From JAZNQN01 sp045590195 (GTDB taxonomy: Bacteria > Bacillota > Clostridia > UMGS1883 > UMGS1540): DNA of 64,000 nt. Shown here piece after piece: positions 50,750-61,600 of this stretch. Position 1 is the stretch's first letter, and every line of letters begins with the position of its first letter. The notes below the pieces were generated by a model. That model was not told the DNA's origin and made no database searches. It saw only the letters and a list, made by a program, of their open reading frames with translations. The position numbers and the translations under genes were made by a program. The stretch spans positions 1-64,000 of the forward strand of contig JAZNQN010000021.1 of NCBI GenBank assembly GCA_045590195.1, in the 5' to 3' direction.

Positions 50750-52756
50750 CTAATTTTCTTTTTCAGCAACAAGTGCCACAAAGTGTTCAAAAATTGGAAG
50801 CTCTTTTCCGTTTTCAAAGTCAAACTTTTCGCCATCGCAATAAGCGGCGGTAAGTTTATATCCTTTTGGCACATCCCATGAAAGGGAGCTTTTATGATGC
50901 TCAACGCCGAAATTGAGGCCAAGCAACAATTTTCTCTCATCATTTCCGAAAATATCAAAGCTTGTAAACTGATGGCGGTCGGCGCAGTGGGAGTATTCGT
51001 TATGAAACTCAACGCCCGATGCAAGGCCTTCGCCGCCAAAATATTCTTTCCACCATGATGCAAGACGGTGGTCGCGGTAGAATGGAAAACGGTCGATTTC
51101 GTCAGAAAAACCAATGAAAAGAACATTTCCGCTCTTTGTAACGGCAGGAGTATCATCATCGTATCTCATAATTACTTCGCCGCATTTTTCTGTATAATGC
51201 TTTGTATCATCAGGCATACGGATAAAGCAGCCTTTATAGTCCTTCGAATTTTCGTGTTTTACAAATTTTGCATCAGAAAGCGCTGTGCTGATGCCTGCAA
51301 TTTTTTCAATTTTCTCGCTGCATTTGCCTATTACAATAAGCTTTCCGCCTGAAGCGAGATACTTTTCAAGCCTTTTACACTCATCGTCTTCAATTTCACG
51401 AAGTGAGCTTATAACAACCAGCTTTTGTTCGTCGGCACTTTCAGGAATTTGCGAAACAACCTTTGAAGGAATTGAAACCGCTCCGAAAAGCTCGTAAACA
51501 CCAAACAAATGCTCAAATGGATAGCAGTAGTAATGGTTTATTTTGTCAGCATTTTCAGGGTAGTAAACAGCGCAATCGGCCTCTTTTTCAGTATTTTCCA
51601 TTATAGGCCTTAAAAGATGAACGTATTCCATTGCCTCTTTTGCCATTTTTCTTCTTGCGGCAACTGTGTTTTCTTCGTCATACGCTCTGTAAACAGGTGC
51701 GCCTGGATTTAACTCTTTTTTCCAGGGCGGAAGCTCTTCTGCCATAAAGCCGTAGCAGAAGAAAGAAATTCCGTAAGGAGTAAGGGTTGACAAAATGCTG
51801 TCCATTATGCGCTTTGGAGTTGTATCAGGCAGTCTGCCTGCCGCACCTTCGTGGTAAAAATGTGTATCCGCCATACAGGGTTTTCCTTTGGCCTGAGCCA
51901 TAAGAAAATCTGTTTCAAACTTGTGAAAATATGGGTTTGGATTAAGTGGCGGATGAAGCTGCAGATTAAGCATATCAAGCTCATCAACACGGCACATAAG
52001 CGACAAGTTGTTGCTCATAAATACTGATGTTGGCTGATGATATGCCATATGGCTGATTTTGCTCAGCGGATACTGCATAAGCGGCAAGCCGTATTTTTCC
52101 TTAAGATGAGCTGAAAGCTTCTGATAAAGATTTACAAAGTTATCTTCAAAAAATGCGATAACTTTTCTTTCAAGCTCTGTATCTTCACGAAGCTCATCGG
52201 GCGACGGAAGCTCTGTTCCGTAGCGTTTTTTCCACGCTTCTTTTGAATACTTGTCATATGAAATACTTCCGCTGTTTTCACTTGGAAGGCAAAAGCCCTG
52301 AAAACTTTTGTGATGACCAAATTTTTCGTAAAGAGCATCGTATTTATCGGTAAGATATTTCAGAATCTGCGGGCAGGCAGGTGAAAGGCCAATTCTGCCG
52401 TATTTTGATTTTTCGCCTGTGTATGAAGTAAACATTGCATCTTCGTTTTCGAGAATATATGCTTTGTGTGTCATACCTGCTTCAGGCAAAAATGCAATGT
52501 CGTATTTGTCGGCCGCAGCAAAACACTCTTCCATAGGGTCTCGCTCGTCCCCTTCCCAATAGCTGCTTCTTGGGTATTTGTCGCTTTTCCACAAAACGCC
52601 GTCGTTACAGTTCCAGGTTTCAAGATGTGCCACAAAGTCAAAATGCATATCCTTCATATCTTTCATGCATTTATCTGCATATCCGTCATACCAAACTTCG
52701 GGAGTTCTTACCAAAAACAATGTTCCAACATTGAATTTTTTAAAATCAAGGCTCAT
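50750..52756 (-). CDS. Putative glycoside hydrolase in an amino-sugar operon
   Basis: A 668-residue protein without a signal peptide. The N-terminal part (about 1-380) reads as a TIM barrel, with HFDFVAHLETWNCNDGVLW, FCLPSENSG and TDFLMAQAKGKPCMADTHFYHE as candidate active-site strands. A second alpha/beta domain (about 400-560) resembles the trimerisation domain of GH42-type enzymes, and a small beta domain closes it. I cannot name the family. Being last of the nanE-kinase operon suggests it releases N-acetylated amino sugars or handles a small glycan inside the cell. It lacks an obvious binding-module partner. Confidence 0.7.
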   Translation of the reverse strand: MSLDFKKFNVGTLFLVRTPEVWYDGYADKCMKDMKDMHFDFVAHLETWNCNDGVLWKSDKYPRSSYWEGDERDPMEECFAAADKYDIAFLPEAGMTHKAYILENEDAMFTSYTGEKSKYGRIGLSPACPQILKYLTDKYDALYEKFGHHKSFQGFCLPSENSGSISYDKYSKEAWKKRYGTELPSPDELREDTELERKVIAFFEDNFVNLYQKLSAHLKEKYGLPLMQYPLSKISHMAYHQPTSVFMSNNLSLMCRVDELDMLNLQLHPPLNPNPYFHKFETDFLMAQAKGKPCMADTHFYHEGAAGRLPDTTPKRIMDSILSTLTPYGISFFCYGFMAEELPPWKKELNPGAPVYRAYDEENTVAARRKMAKEAMEYVHLLRPIMENTEKEADCAVYYPENADKINHYYCYPFEHLFGVYELFGAVSIPSKVVSQIPESADEQKLVVISSLREIEDDECKRLEKYLASGGKLIVIGKCSEKIEKIAGISTALSDAKFVKHENSKDYKGCFIRMPDDTKHYTEKCGEVIMRYDDDTPAVTKSGNVLFIGFSDEIDRFPFYRDHRLASWWKEYFGGEGLASGVEFHNEYSHCADRHQFTSFDIFGNDERKLLLGLNFGVEHHKSSLSWDVPKGYKLTAAYCDGEKFDFENGKELPIFEHFVALVAEKEN

Positions 52757-52758
52757 AA

Positions 52759-53448
52759 TTATTCTCCTTTTAAACCGGCTTCTTTAATAAATCTGTCGGT
52801 ATTAAACTGTACGTTTGTAATAGATTTTCCTATAACAACTGCGTGTGCACCTGCATCGATACCTGCTCTGAGGCGCTCAGGGGAAGTATATCTGCCCTCT
52901 GCAATAATAGGAGTATCAATAGCAGCTTTAAGCTTTCTTACAAGTTCCAAATCAGGCTCGTCAACAAATGGCGAATAGGTTGTGTAACCGCTGAGTGTTG
53001 TAGCAACAATATCAGCGCCGGCTTTTGCGGCATTTACGCCTTCTTCAAAGGTTGCAATATCAGCCATAACCAAAACGCCAAGCTCGTTTTTAATTCTTGC
53101 AATAAGCTCGTTTATGTCAACTCCGTTGGGGCGTGGCCTTAAAGTTGCGTCAACCGCAATAATTTCAACGCCTAATTTTGCAATAGCCTCAGCGTGTTCA
53201 AAATCGGGTGTTATGTAAGGAATAGTGTCAGATGGTTCTGTTTTGTAAATACCAATAATAGGAACACTTACTCTTTCTTTAATTGCCGCAATATCGGTAG
53301 GGCCGTCAGCTCTTATTGCAACAGCGCCGCCCATTTCAGCCGCAAGCGCCATAGCCGCCATATGTTCAGGTGCTCTCAAAGGATTTCCCGGTTTAGCCTG
53401 GCAGGAAACTACAAGGCCGTTTTTCATACTTTTCAATAAATCGTTCAT
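52759..53448 (-). CDS. nanE: N-acetylmannosamine-6-phosphate 2-epimerase
   Basis: Turns ManNAc-6-phosphate into GlcNAc-6-phosphate in sialic-acid or ManNAc use. The 229-residue TIM-barrel protein has IIGIYKTEPSD, IAVDATLRPRPNG, VMADIATFEEG, TTLSGYTTYSPF and a C-terminal phosphate-binding IAEGRYTSPERLRAGIDAGA. The gene is two bases from the kinase gene upstream and two bases from the hydrolase downstream, so the three are a tight operon. Confidence 0.94.
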   Translation of the reverse strand: MNDLLKSMKNGLVVSCQAKPGNPLRAPEHMAAMALAAEMGGAVAIRADGPTDIAAIKERVSVPIIGIYKTEPSDTIPYITPDFEHAEAIAKLGVEIIAVDATLRPRPNGVDINELIARIKNELGVLVMADIATFEEGVNAAKAGADIVATTLSGYTTYSPFVDEPDLELVRKLKAAIDTPIIAEGRYTSPERLRAGIDAGAHAVVIGKSITNVQFNTDRFIKEAGLKGE

Positions 53449-53450
53449 TT

Positions 53451-54401
53451 TTATTCTCCTTTTCCGTTTATAAATTTATAAAACATTTCATCAGTAACTT
53501 CTATGTTGTTTTCTTTTAAAACTGCAACCAAAGCCGCAAGCGACGGGGTGAAATTCTCATCGTATACAAGCTTTGCCTTGCTGATTTTTGCCATTTCTTC
53601 TTCACACATTTTTAAAAGCAGTGGCTTGTTTTTCAAAAATCCGCCACAAATTAAAACTTTTTCGCCTTCTTTATTATCAATAACACCATTTGCCAGAAGG
53701 GCAATTTCTCTCGCCTCGCTTCTATAAAGCTTCAAAGCAAACTTATCGCCTTTTTCGGCCAGAGCATATATTTTCGGAGCAAGAGAAGCAATTTCCTTGC
53801 GAGTAAGATTTAAGGCTCTTCTTTTAAGCTCCATTCTGTCAAAATATTCTTTTATATTAAGGCCTTCTTCAAGATGAGAAAAAAGTGTTTTAACCTCGCC
53901 TATTTCCTCCATACCGTCAACTGACCTTAAGTAGCTTTTAAGGGCACTGCTTCCAAGGCCGCCGCCACTGCCGCCGTCGCCATAAATGGGGCCCCAGCCG
54001 CCGCTATAAGCAGCAGCTCCATTCTTATAGCCCATTGCCGTACTGCCCGTTCCGAGTAGACACACCGCCCTGCAGCCATAGTAAGATGCGCAGTATAAAA
54101 TTGCATCGCCTTTAGATTCTCTTATAACTTTAACAGGTGTATCGTCAAAACTTTTTTTAAGGCCACTATATACTTCATCAGTATTAGGGCCGCCAAGTGA
54201 AAGATATACGCTTACGATTTCTCCCTGTTTTTTTAAAATTTCGCTTGCCTCTTTTATGGTTTTATCAATGGGCAAAATCCCTTCTTTAACCGCCCCGAGG
54301 CCGTCAGTTTCAAGAGAAAAAACAATCTCGCCATTTCCGTTTAGCAAATCCCATTTTGTTTTGCTTCCGCCGGAATCAGCCGCAAGATAAAGTTTTTCCA
54401 T
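53451..54401 (-). CDS. BadF/BadG-type N-acetylhexosamine kinase
   Basis: A 316-residue ATPase/sugar kinase. Start ATG 54401 has GGAGGTG six bases upstream; 54416 is rejected. Seen: phosphate-1 motif LAADSGGSKTKWDL, YLSLGGPNTDEVY, ILYCASYYGCRAVCLLGTGSTAMGY, and a glycine-rich GDGGSGGGLGSSALK, typical of the BadF/N-acetylglucosamine kinase family. With nanE adjacent it most likely phosphorylates ManNAc or GlcNAc. First gene of the operon, divergent from an AraC-type regulator. Confidence 0.85.
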   Translation of the reverse strand: MEKLYLAADSGGSKTKWDLLNGNGEIVFSLETDGLGAVKEGILPIDKTIKEASEILKKQGEIVSVYLSLGGPNTDEVYSGLKKSFDDTPVKVIRESKGDAILYCASYYGCRAVCLLGTGSTAMGYKNGAAAYSGGWGPIYGDGGSGGGLGSSALKSYLRSVDGMEEIGEVKTLFSHLEEGLNIKEYFDRMELKRRALNLTRKEIASLAPKIYALAEKGDKFALKLYRSEAREIALLANGVIDNKEGEKVLICGGFLKNKPLLLKMCEEEMAKISKAKLVYDENFTPSLAALVAVLKENNIEVTDEMFYKFINGKGE

Positions 54402-54421
54402 ATTCTTCACCTCCAAGTTTT

Positions 54422-54449
54422 ATTATACTGCATATCAAAATATATACAA
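54422..54449 (-). promoter_or_regulatory. Promoter of the kinase-nanE-hydrolase operon
   Basis: TTGTAT (54444-54449) and TATAAT (54422-54427), 16 bases apart on the minus strand. Several copies of a TATACTTTT/TATACAAG-like half-site in the adjoining 60 bases may bind the divergent AraC regulator. Confidence 0.6.
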
Positions 54450-54490
54450 GAAATAAAATATACCAAAAATATAAAAATATATACTTTTTG

Positions 54491-54519
54491 TTGACCAAAA
54501 CCCCAAAATAAAGTATAAT
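54491..54519 (+). promoter_or_regulatory. Promoter of the AraC-type regulator
   Basis: TTGACC (54491-54496) and TATAAT (54514-54519), spaced by 17 bases, divergent from the operon promoter. Confidence 0.8.
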
Positions 54520-54550
54520 AAATATAAATTTATAAGCAGAGGTGATTATT

Positions 54551-55375
54551 TTGTATACTACACCCGACGTTTTGGAATGTATATATTTTAAACAGAAAGG
54601 CTCATATAAGGGTTTACGCCATGTTCACGATTATGAGCTTGATTTTTACATAAACGGAAACCGCGATATGTATATTGATGAAAAGTATTATCGTATTTCA
54701 AAGGGTACTCTTGTTTTCAGAAAGCCGGGGCAAGTTGTTGAAAGCTGTGGCGACTATGATGTTTATACCCTCACTCTCGATTTCAGCCACGCCGTAAACA
54801 TTCCCCCGGAAAAATATTTAAGGCACGAAAATCCCCATATTCAAAGCCTTTGTCATAACGAAATTTTCGATATAATTCCCTCTGTTTTTCTGCCTTATCA
54901 TCAAAGCGAAATTCAAAATTTAATGCAAAAACTAACAGAATGTTCCTACCCCAACCCCATAAATAAAAACCAGCAACAAAGCCTTATTTCTGAACTTTTA
55001 TTGCTGATTTTATCCGATGCCTGCCGCCATAACCGTGAATTTTCAAAAAAACATAAAGAAAGCTATGTAGAAAAGGCTTGCAACTATATAAATAATAATT
55101 ATGATAAAAACCTTTCAATTGATGATATTGCCTCTCATCTTTCACTTAACAAACACTATCTTATCCGTCTTTTTAAAAAGGAGCTTTCTCAAACGCCAAA
55201 CAGCTATATTTTGGAAACCCGCCTTTTTTATGCAAGGCGAATGCTTATTCAAACCGAATTTTCCGTAAAGGAAATCTCGTTTGCCTGTGGATTTAATACC
55301 CCTTCTTATTTTATAAAATGCTTCCGCGAAAAACTCCAAAAAAGCCCCAGTGCTTACAGAAAAGAATATATGTAA
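54551..55375 (+). CDS. AraC-family transcription regulator
   Basis: A 274-residue regulator with start TTG 54551, six bases after AGAGGTG; the GTG at 54542 is part of that site. The N-terminal cupin-like sensor (about 15-85) has HVHDYELDFYINGNRDMYI. The C-terminal AraC DNA-binding domain (about 175-274) has DDIASHLSLNKHYLIRLFKKEL and the second helix-turn-helix FSVKEISFACGFNTPSYFIKCFREKLQKSPSAYRKEY. It probably controls the divergent kinase-nanE-hydrolase operon. I see no terminator in the following 130 bases before array B. Confidence 0.92.
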   Translation: MYTTPDVLECIYFKQKGSYKGLRHVHDYELDFYINGNRDMYIDEKYYRISKGTLVFRKPGQVVESCGDYDVYTLTLDFSHAVNIPPEKYLRHENPHIQSLCHNEIFDIIPSVFLPYHQSEIQNLMQKLTECSYPNPINKNQQQSLISELLLLILSDACRHNREFSKKHKESYVEKACNYINNNYDKNLSIDDIASHLSLNKHYLIRLFKKELSQTPNSYILETRLFYARRMLIQTEFSVKEISFACGFNTPSYFIKCFREKLQKSPSAYRKEYM

Positions 55376-55512
55376 AACAAAAGACTGCCCTATGCGGAGT
55401 GTTCATAAGGACATTAATTTTAAAAGGCTGAACGAAGTAGTTGGTTTACCAATACCGCTTCTTTATGACTTGATTTAATTTCTCTGCATAAGAAAACAAT
55501 ACCTTTGGTTTT
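55376..55512. other. Spacer after the AraC gene
   Basis: About 137 bases without a gene. It contains a stretch near 55425 (AAAAGGCTGAACGAAGTAGTTGG) and no strong hairpin. It leads into array B. Confidence 0.4.
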
Positions 55513-55639
55513 AGTGGTATTTTATCCGCCTGCAAACTGCCGAAGGCAATACCACTGCTAAGCAATATCACTTGTTAAAAACAAATACCACTCGCCGCAA
55601 GGCGAATAAAACTGCCGAGTGTCACAAAGAACACTCGGC
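55513..55639. repeat. Hairpin-spacer repeat array B (AATACCACT type)
   Basis: The 9-mer reads AGTGGTATT at 55513 (inverted), AATACCACT at 55548 and 55584, and variants AATATCACT (55564) and AATAAAACT (55605). Between them are palindromes: GCC-gaa-GGC (55539-55547), GCT-a-AGC (55557-55563), TGTT-aaa-AACA (55573-55583) and CGCC-gcaa-GGCG (55593-55604). The array ends at the terminator-like stem GCCGAGTGT/ACACTCGGC (55614-55639). Same layout as array A with a different 9-mer. Confidence 0.8.
55614..55639 (-). terminator. Terminator-like stem at the end of the surface protein gene
   Basis: GCCGAGTGT (55614-55622) and ACACTCGGC (55631-55639) form a 9-bp stem about 27 bases beyond the stop codon of the big surface protein. 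There is no good T-run, so efficiency is uncertain. Confidence 0.5.
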
Positions 55640-55666
55640 ATAAGCTTGATTCTTTTTATTTTGTTT

Positions 55667-58600
55667 TTATAAATCAAATTCTTCAGATAATGTAACGCTT
55701 CTCATATTTCTTTCCCATACAAAAACCTTGGCATACGATGCGTTGAGAATGTTTGATTTCGGCAAACAAAGGGTTGTTCCTTCTGCACTTAATGTTTTTG
55801 AAGTAAATAACAGCATTTGTCTGTATTTGTCATAAACTGCCACATATACAGCTGCATCTGAAACATAATCTTCAACAGATACATCAAAATACCAATTTAA
55901 ACCATCTTCATTAAAATCAACGCTCATTGATTTTAATTCATTACCCTCTGTCAAGGTGTATGTTGCTGCAAAAATGTCACTATCATCTATTCCATCTTTT
56001 ACGGCAATTGCCTTAATGGTGGTTAAACCTGTAATTTCAATCGGGCCGCTGTAAATGGCAGATGCTCTGCTTGGAACAGTGTTGTCTGTGGTATAGTGTA
56101 TAACTGCACCGTCAGTTTCTGTTGTAAGCTCTACATATGTACCAACCGGAACCGCTCCTGCAGTAGGCGATGCTTTCGGCTTAGCTGCCTTTTCAATGCT
56201 GTAAACAAATCCAGCCGTAGCACTGTCATTCATACCGGCTTTTACCGCATATGCAATTATAAAAGTATCTTCTTCAACCGTAATTTCTCCGGTGTATCTG
56301 ATTCTCGAGCTGCTTTCAACGATACACGGACATGTACCGTCAAGTGTATAATAAATTTCTGCCCCGTCAGTTTCTGTTGATAAAGTTATTGTAGTTCCCC
56401 TCTTAACAGCACTGCCACTTGCAATATTTGCTTTAACTTTTGCACATGCGTTTGAAGTATCTGTTACATTTCCTACATTTGCTCTTGTTGATGATTTTAT
56501 ATCTGTTCCGTCAAGAGAAATTTCTATCGAGCCCTCACCCGGCAGCTTACCACTCAGCATTACCAGCGCTTTTCCGTTTTCGTCAGTTGTAATGGTGTCG
56601 TTTACCACACCAACTATGCTCGGCGACATTGATTTTACAGAAAGTGTCTTGTTTGCTCCGGCCGATTTCGGCGAAACTGAAATTTCAAGCAATGTGCCCG
56701 AATTGTACAAAATATCAACGCTTGAAGCTACTACTATACTTTCAGGTCTTGCTCCAACAGTCTGTGACAGTTCCGATTTTCCTGACATGGTTTTACCTGC
56801 GTAATTCTTCACATTACTTATCTGTACTGCCACATCTTCTGCCAAAGTACTATCCGGAATAAATTTAAATACAGATGCATACTTATTTACTTTTTTATAA
56901 TCATATTCTGCATTAACCGGCTCGATTGTTCCTGCCACCATAGCACCACCGGCTGTAACTTTCACATTATCGACATTGACAGAATTTATATTCATATACT
57001 GACTAAAAATAATCTGAATTTCATCGTCATATATATTTACCGTTTCAACCGTCGGTGCCGATTTTGAAACAATTTCCGTATTTACTTCTGTTTGCGGAGG
57101 TGGAACAGGCAAATACCCATTTTCATCCGCCGCAACATCTTTTTTGGTATTAGTGTTATAATATCCTTCTTTAGAGAATTTAACCAGCCATTGACCTGCA
57201 GGCACATCCCAGTGGAACATACCGTTGACATCAGTGTACAAGGGATTTACCTGGTCATATTCATCAGCATTCCAGAAAATTTCTTCTTTAGCATCACCTG
57301 CTACTCCGAACTCATCCAGAGGATAATCATAGTAGTAACATTCTGCTTTTACACCTTCAATTCTGTTTGAAGGAACTGCCTCATAAACATATCCTGATGG
57401 ATCAAGAATATTTGGTGTCTTGAAGTTAGGTGTCGGCATTTTGTCTCCATTGCCTCCTCCGCCACCGCCATTCGGGCCGCAATTTTCACCCGGCTGACAA
57501 GGCTTACATTCAGGAGAACTATGGCCTGCCCATGTTGCTCTGTATATCTGATGGTCAAATTTGAAAAGCCATAAATTAATATTCAGTAAATATGCAGCTT
57601 TAACTGACGCTACAATCTGCATGGCTCTGCCTAATAACTTCTGTAACGACTCCTCCCCGCATTTGCTCAGATTATCCAGAAGTTTTTCTGCTTCTTCGTT
57701 ACCGGAGTTGCAAATTTCCATAATGTTGTCATAACAGGATTGTGCTGTTTGTAGAATGTTTTCCTGATTGTTTGAATATGGCCAGCATTCATTATTGGCT
57801 ATGGCATCATTGAATTCCTGCATTTTTTGCTCTGCCTGTTCTTTGGCATTATCGTACAAAAGCCCCAAAGGATCAAGTAAATCTATTATATCATCAAGCT
57901 CATAGAAAAGTTGAAAATCGCTATACAAATCCATCGACACCGCACTCTCATAACGAACAGTTGAGAGTGTCTTTGTTTCAGAATCGTAAACTGTCTTGAT
58001 AGTGTACCCCGGCATCGACTCTGTTTTCAAATAGATTTTTTCGCCGTTTACAACCAAAATTTCTTCGTAGCTTCCGTCATTTTCAAAATTTTCAATAATC
58101 TCTGATGATACTGTAATGTATCTGTCTTCCAGCGAATTTTCTTTTGCAGAAATTTTTATAGTTGCGCTTCCAATACCGTCTTCCGTGATACTGCTTTCTA
58201 TCACATCGGCACTGAAATAATGCTCAATTACATCAATTGATTCTTGTGAAGGATTTTTTGCAACCTCTGCTTTTAAATCTGTAATCATCTGTTCATCTGC
58301 AATAAAAGGTCGCTCATCTTCGTAAACCATTTTATAATCAACAGCTATTTTTTGCGGAATTTCGTGCGATGTAAATCGGGCGTGCCCCAGCCACGAAAGC
58401 GTAACTTCATCATATATCATAGGAATTTTGCGTATTTCCCCGTCATTACCCTGCGTTACTACATATACGTCAGATAACACGGTATCATCGCCACCGGTAA
58501 ATTCGACTCTAAAAGTAAAATCGGGATAATTAGGCCAATAAAGATACGCATCTAAAGGTTTTGGATTTTTATAATCAATTTCAGTTACATATTCCGCAAG

Positions 58601-61600
58601 AGTCATTGTAGATGGCAAATGTGCCTGGTTTATCATCGTCAGCTTTGAAACCTCAAAATATGAAGCATCGTAAATCAGCGGCATCTCATCGGTTTCAATT
58701 CTTTCTGTTCTATCTACTCCTGTTTTTTCGATTATTGCATAAATTTTATGCTGGGAATATGAATACGGTTTATCAAGCTCAATTTGCAGTGCCCATGTTC
58801 CTACCTTGTTGGCTTTTGTAGTTCCTACTTCAACGCCATTATCATAAACAGTAACCATACCTTCAGGCATCGTAAAGCCACTTATATAAACCCGCGTACT
58901 TCCTGTTTTTTCAGGAACAATAATCTTACTTGCACTTACCTCAATACTTGCTGTACCTATAGGCTGAATAGCGTTGCCCCCGTCATTATCAAGGCTTAAA
59001 TATGCATCTATATTATAAGTATTCTTCTCAGTAGCATAAATATAAAATCTTACAACTGCTTTATTGAGATCAGTTCTGATTTTTAACTGCCCATTTCCAA
59101 GACTATATGCAGTGCCTTTGCCGTTTATAGTAACAGAACCCGGCACGAAAGCAATACCATCCGGTATATCAATTGTTACCTCACGGGCAGAAAGTGTATA
59201 TTTGGGATCAATTTCATATTCTGCACGCAGAACTATATACTTTCCGGTTGCCGCTGATGGAGTGTTGGCAGTAAATCCGGTGTTTTCAGGAAGAGTATAA
59301 TAAAGCTTACTTTCATCAAAATCAGGAACAACAACACCGGATAATTCTGAAATTTCGCCATTTTTAACCACTGCATTTTTTGTTACATAGTCAACATTTA
59401 AAACCAGTCCGAGTTCATCCATTTTACCAAGATTTGAAACTTTACGCAAAACATTGTTTTTCTTTATGAATAAAAGCGTATAATCTCCGTTTTCAACTTC
59501 GTCAGTTTTTCCTGCGTCTTCCACCGTGTATGTTTTGATAAATTCACCACGAGAATCAAATATCATCATATAATTGATGTTGTTTCCGCTTATTTCCGAT
59601 ACTTCAATATGTCCGTTTTCAACAAATAAGATTTCACCGCTTCCCATCTTATCAGAATTAAGAACTACCTCAACAGGATTTGCTGTCATCTTTTGATTTT
59701 CATCAGTTGCAGTAATCTCTACAAGATCACCTGCACTCACTTCATCTTCACCAATGATAAGCTCATAATTTTGCACTTCAAAATTGGTAATTTCTTTATT
59801 TTTCGTTTTATTTTTAACTACAAAACTTATATCATCTATATCTGAAAAAGAAACTATATCTGCTGTTTCGCCGGCTTTTTTCGCCGCTTTTTTCTTAAAT
59901 GTCAAAGAAATTTTATTTGACGGAAGTTTTGTAAGAGATATCTCACCCATGTTAATATTTTCCTGTTTTGTCTTTCCGTCAATTACAGTTACCGTTTTGC
60001 TACAATATCCCAAAGCAGACAGTTTTGCACTACTTGAAACATTTGAAACGTTGGCTGAATACTCGCCATTGATGTCAGTTGAAGTATTTACTGTCTTAGT
60101 ATATTCATCATTATATTTCTGCGTAAATGTAATATCAGCATCTACAATAGGTTCTCCATCACGATTTTGAACTTTTCCTGTTACACAAACCGTATCTATT
60201 TTCTCAAGCTTACACTTAATGTCATAGTTGTTATCTTCTATAACAAGCTCCTCACGCAAATGCGGATAATATACGTATGACAATTCTTCGCCCAAAATAA
60301 TCTCATATTCATACGTTTTATCATCTTCACCTGCAAATGATCTACCTGTTGCTATAGCAGTATCCGAGCCTTTTTCATACCAATTAACGGTATAATCTCC
60401 GGCTATTTCTTCGCCATTTTCATCAATCGGTGTTATAAATGCCATTCCCTGACCTATATACCGGTACTTGATATTTCTTTCCTTTGCAAAGTTCTCTGCA
60501 TAAGAGTCGGCATCAACAATCCATATTATATCGTCACATTTTTCAAATGCGCTTTCTTCTATCATTGTTACAGTTTCCGGTATATAAATGGTTTTAAGAT
60601 TTGTACATCTTTCAAAAATTCCGTATTGGAGATATGTTATGTTATACGAAAGATTTACCTGGCTGAGTTTTTCGCAACCATAAAATGCAAGCGCACCCAA
60701 TTCTTTAACACTGTCCGGAAAAGTTATTTCTTCAAGGCTCGTGCAACTATAAAACGCATTGCCTCCGATAGTTTCAGTATTTTCGCCAAATGTAACAGTC
60801 TTTAAATTTTTACACTCGTAAAATGCTGCATACCCAATCGACCCCACATTATCAGAAACAGTCATACCGGTAATACCGCTAAAACCTGCAAATGCATAAT
60901 CTTTGACTTCGCTCATACTGCCAGGAATAACGATATTATTTGTTAACACGCCGTTTATATATAATTCCTCAGCCTGAGAAAGCGGATTTGCTTCCGAACC
61001 TTCAAATGTGATTTTAAGCCATGATTCCAGGTCGTCTATATATACCTTTGACAGTGAATTACAACTGCCAAAATTGTAATTATTTATTGAGGTTACACTT
61101 GAGGGGATATGTATCTCGGTGAGACTGCTGCATCCTTGGAAAACCGAATATGGAATCGCTTTTAAACCGTTTTTAATAACCACCTTTTCAAGTCCACGGC
61201 ATTTTCCAAAAGCACCTTCACCCAAGGCTGTACCCCCGTCAACTCCTTCTTTACCGCTATCATCATTTCCGGTAGTGCCCAAACTTCCGGGCAATGTAAT
61301 TTCTTTAATGGAAGAACAACCGTAAAAAGCATTTCCACCTATGCTTTTTAACCCCTCCGGCAGAATTATTTCATTAAGTTTTGAACATCCGTAAAATGCC
61401 GTATGGCCTATGCTTTCAATTTTATTTCCTATATCAGCATTTTCTAAATTGCTGCACTCCCAAAAAGCACTGTTACCTATACTTTTCACACTGTCAGGAA
61501 TTGTTATATCAGTAAGATATTTGTATCCGTAAAAAGTATTTTTTTTAATTTCGGTAACAGTGTCCGGAACAGTTATATCAGTTACAAGCTCGTTTTCAAT

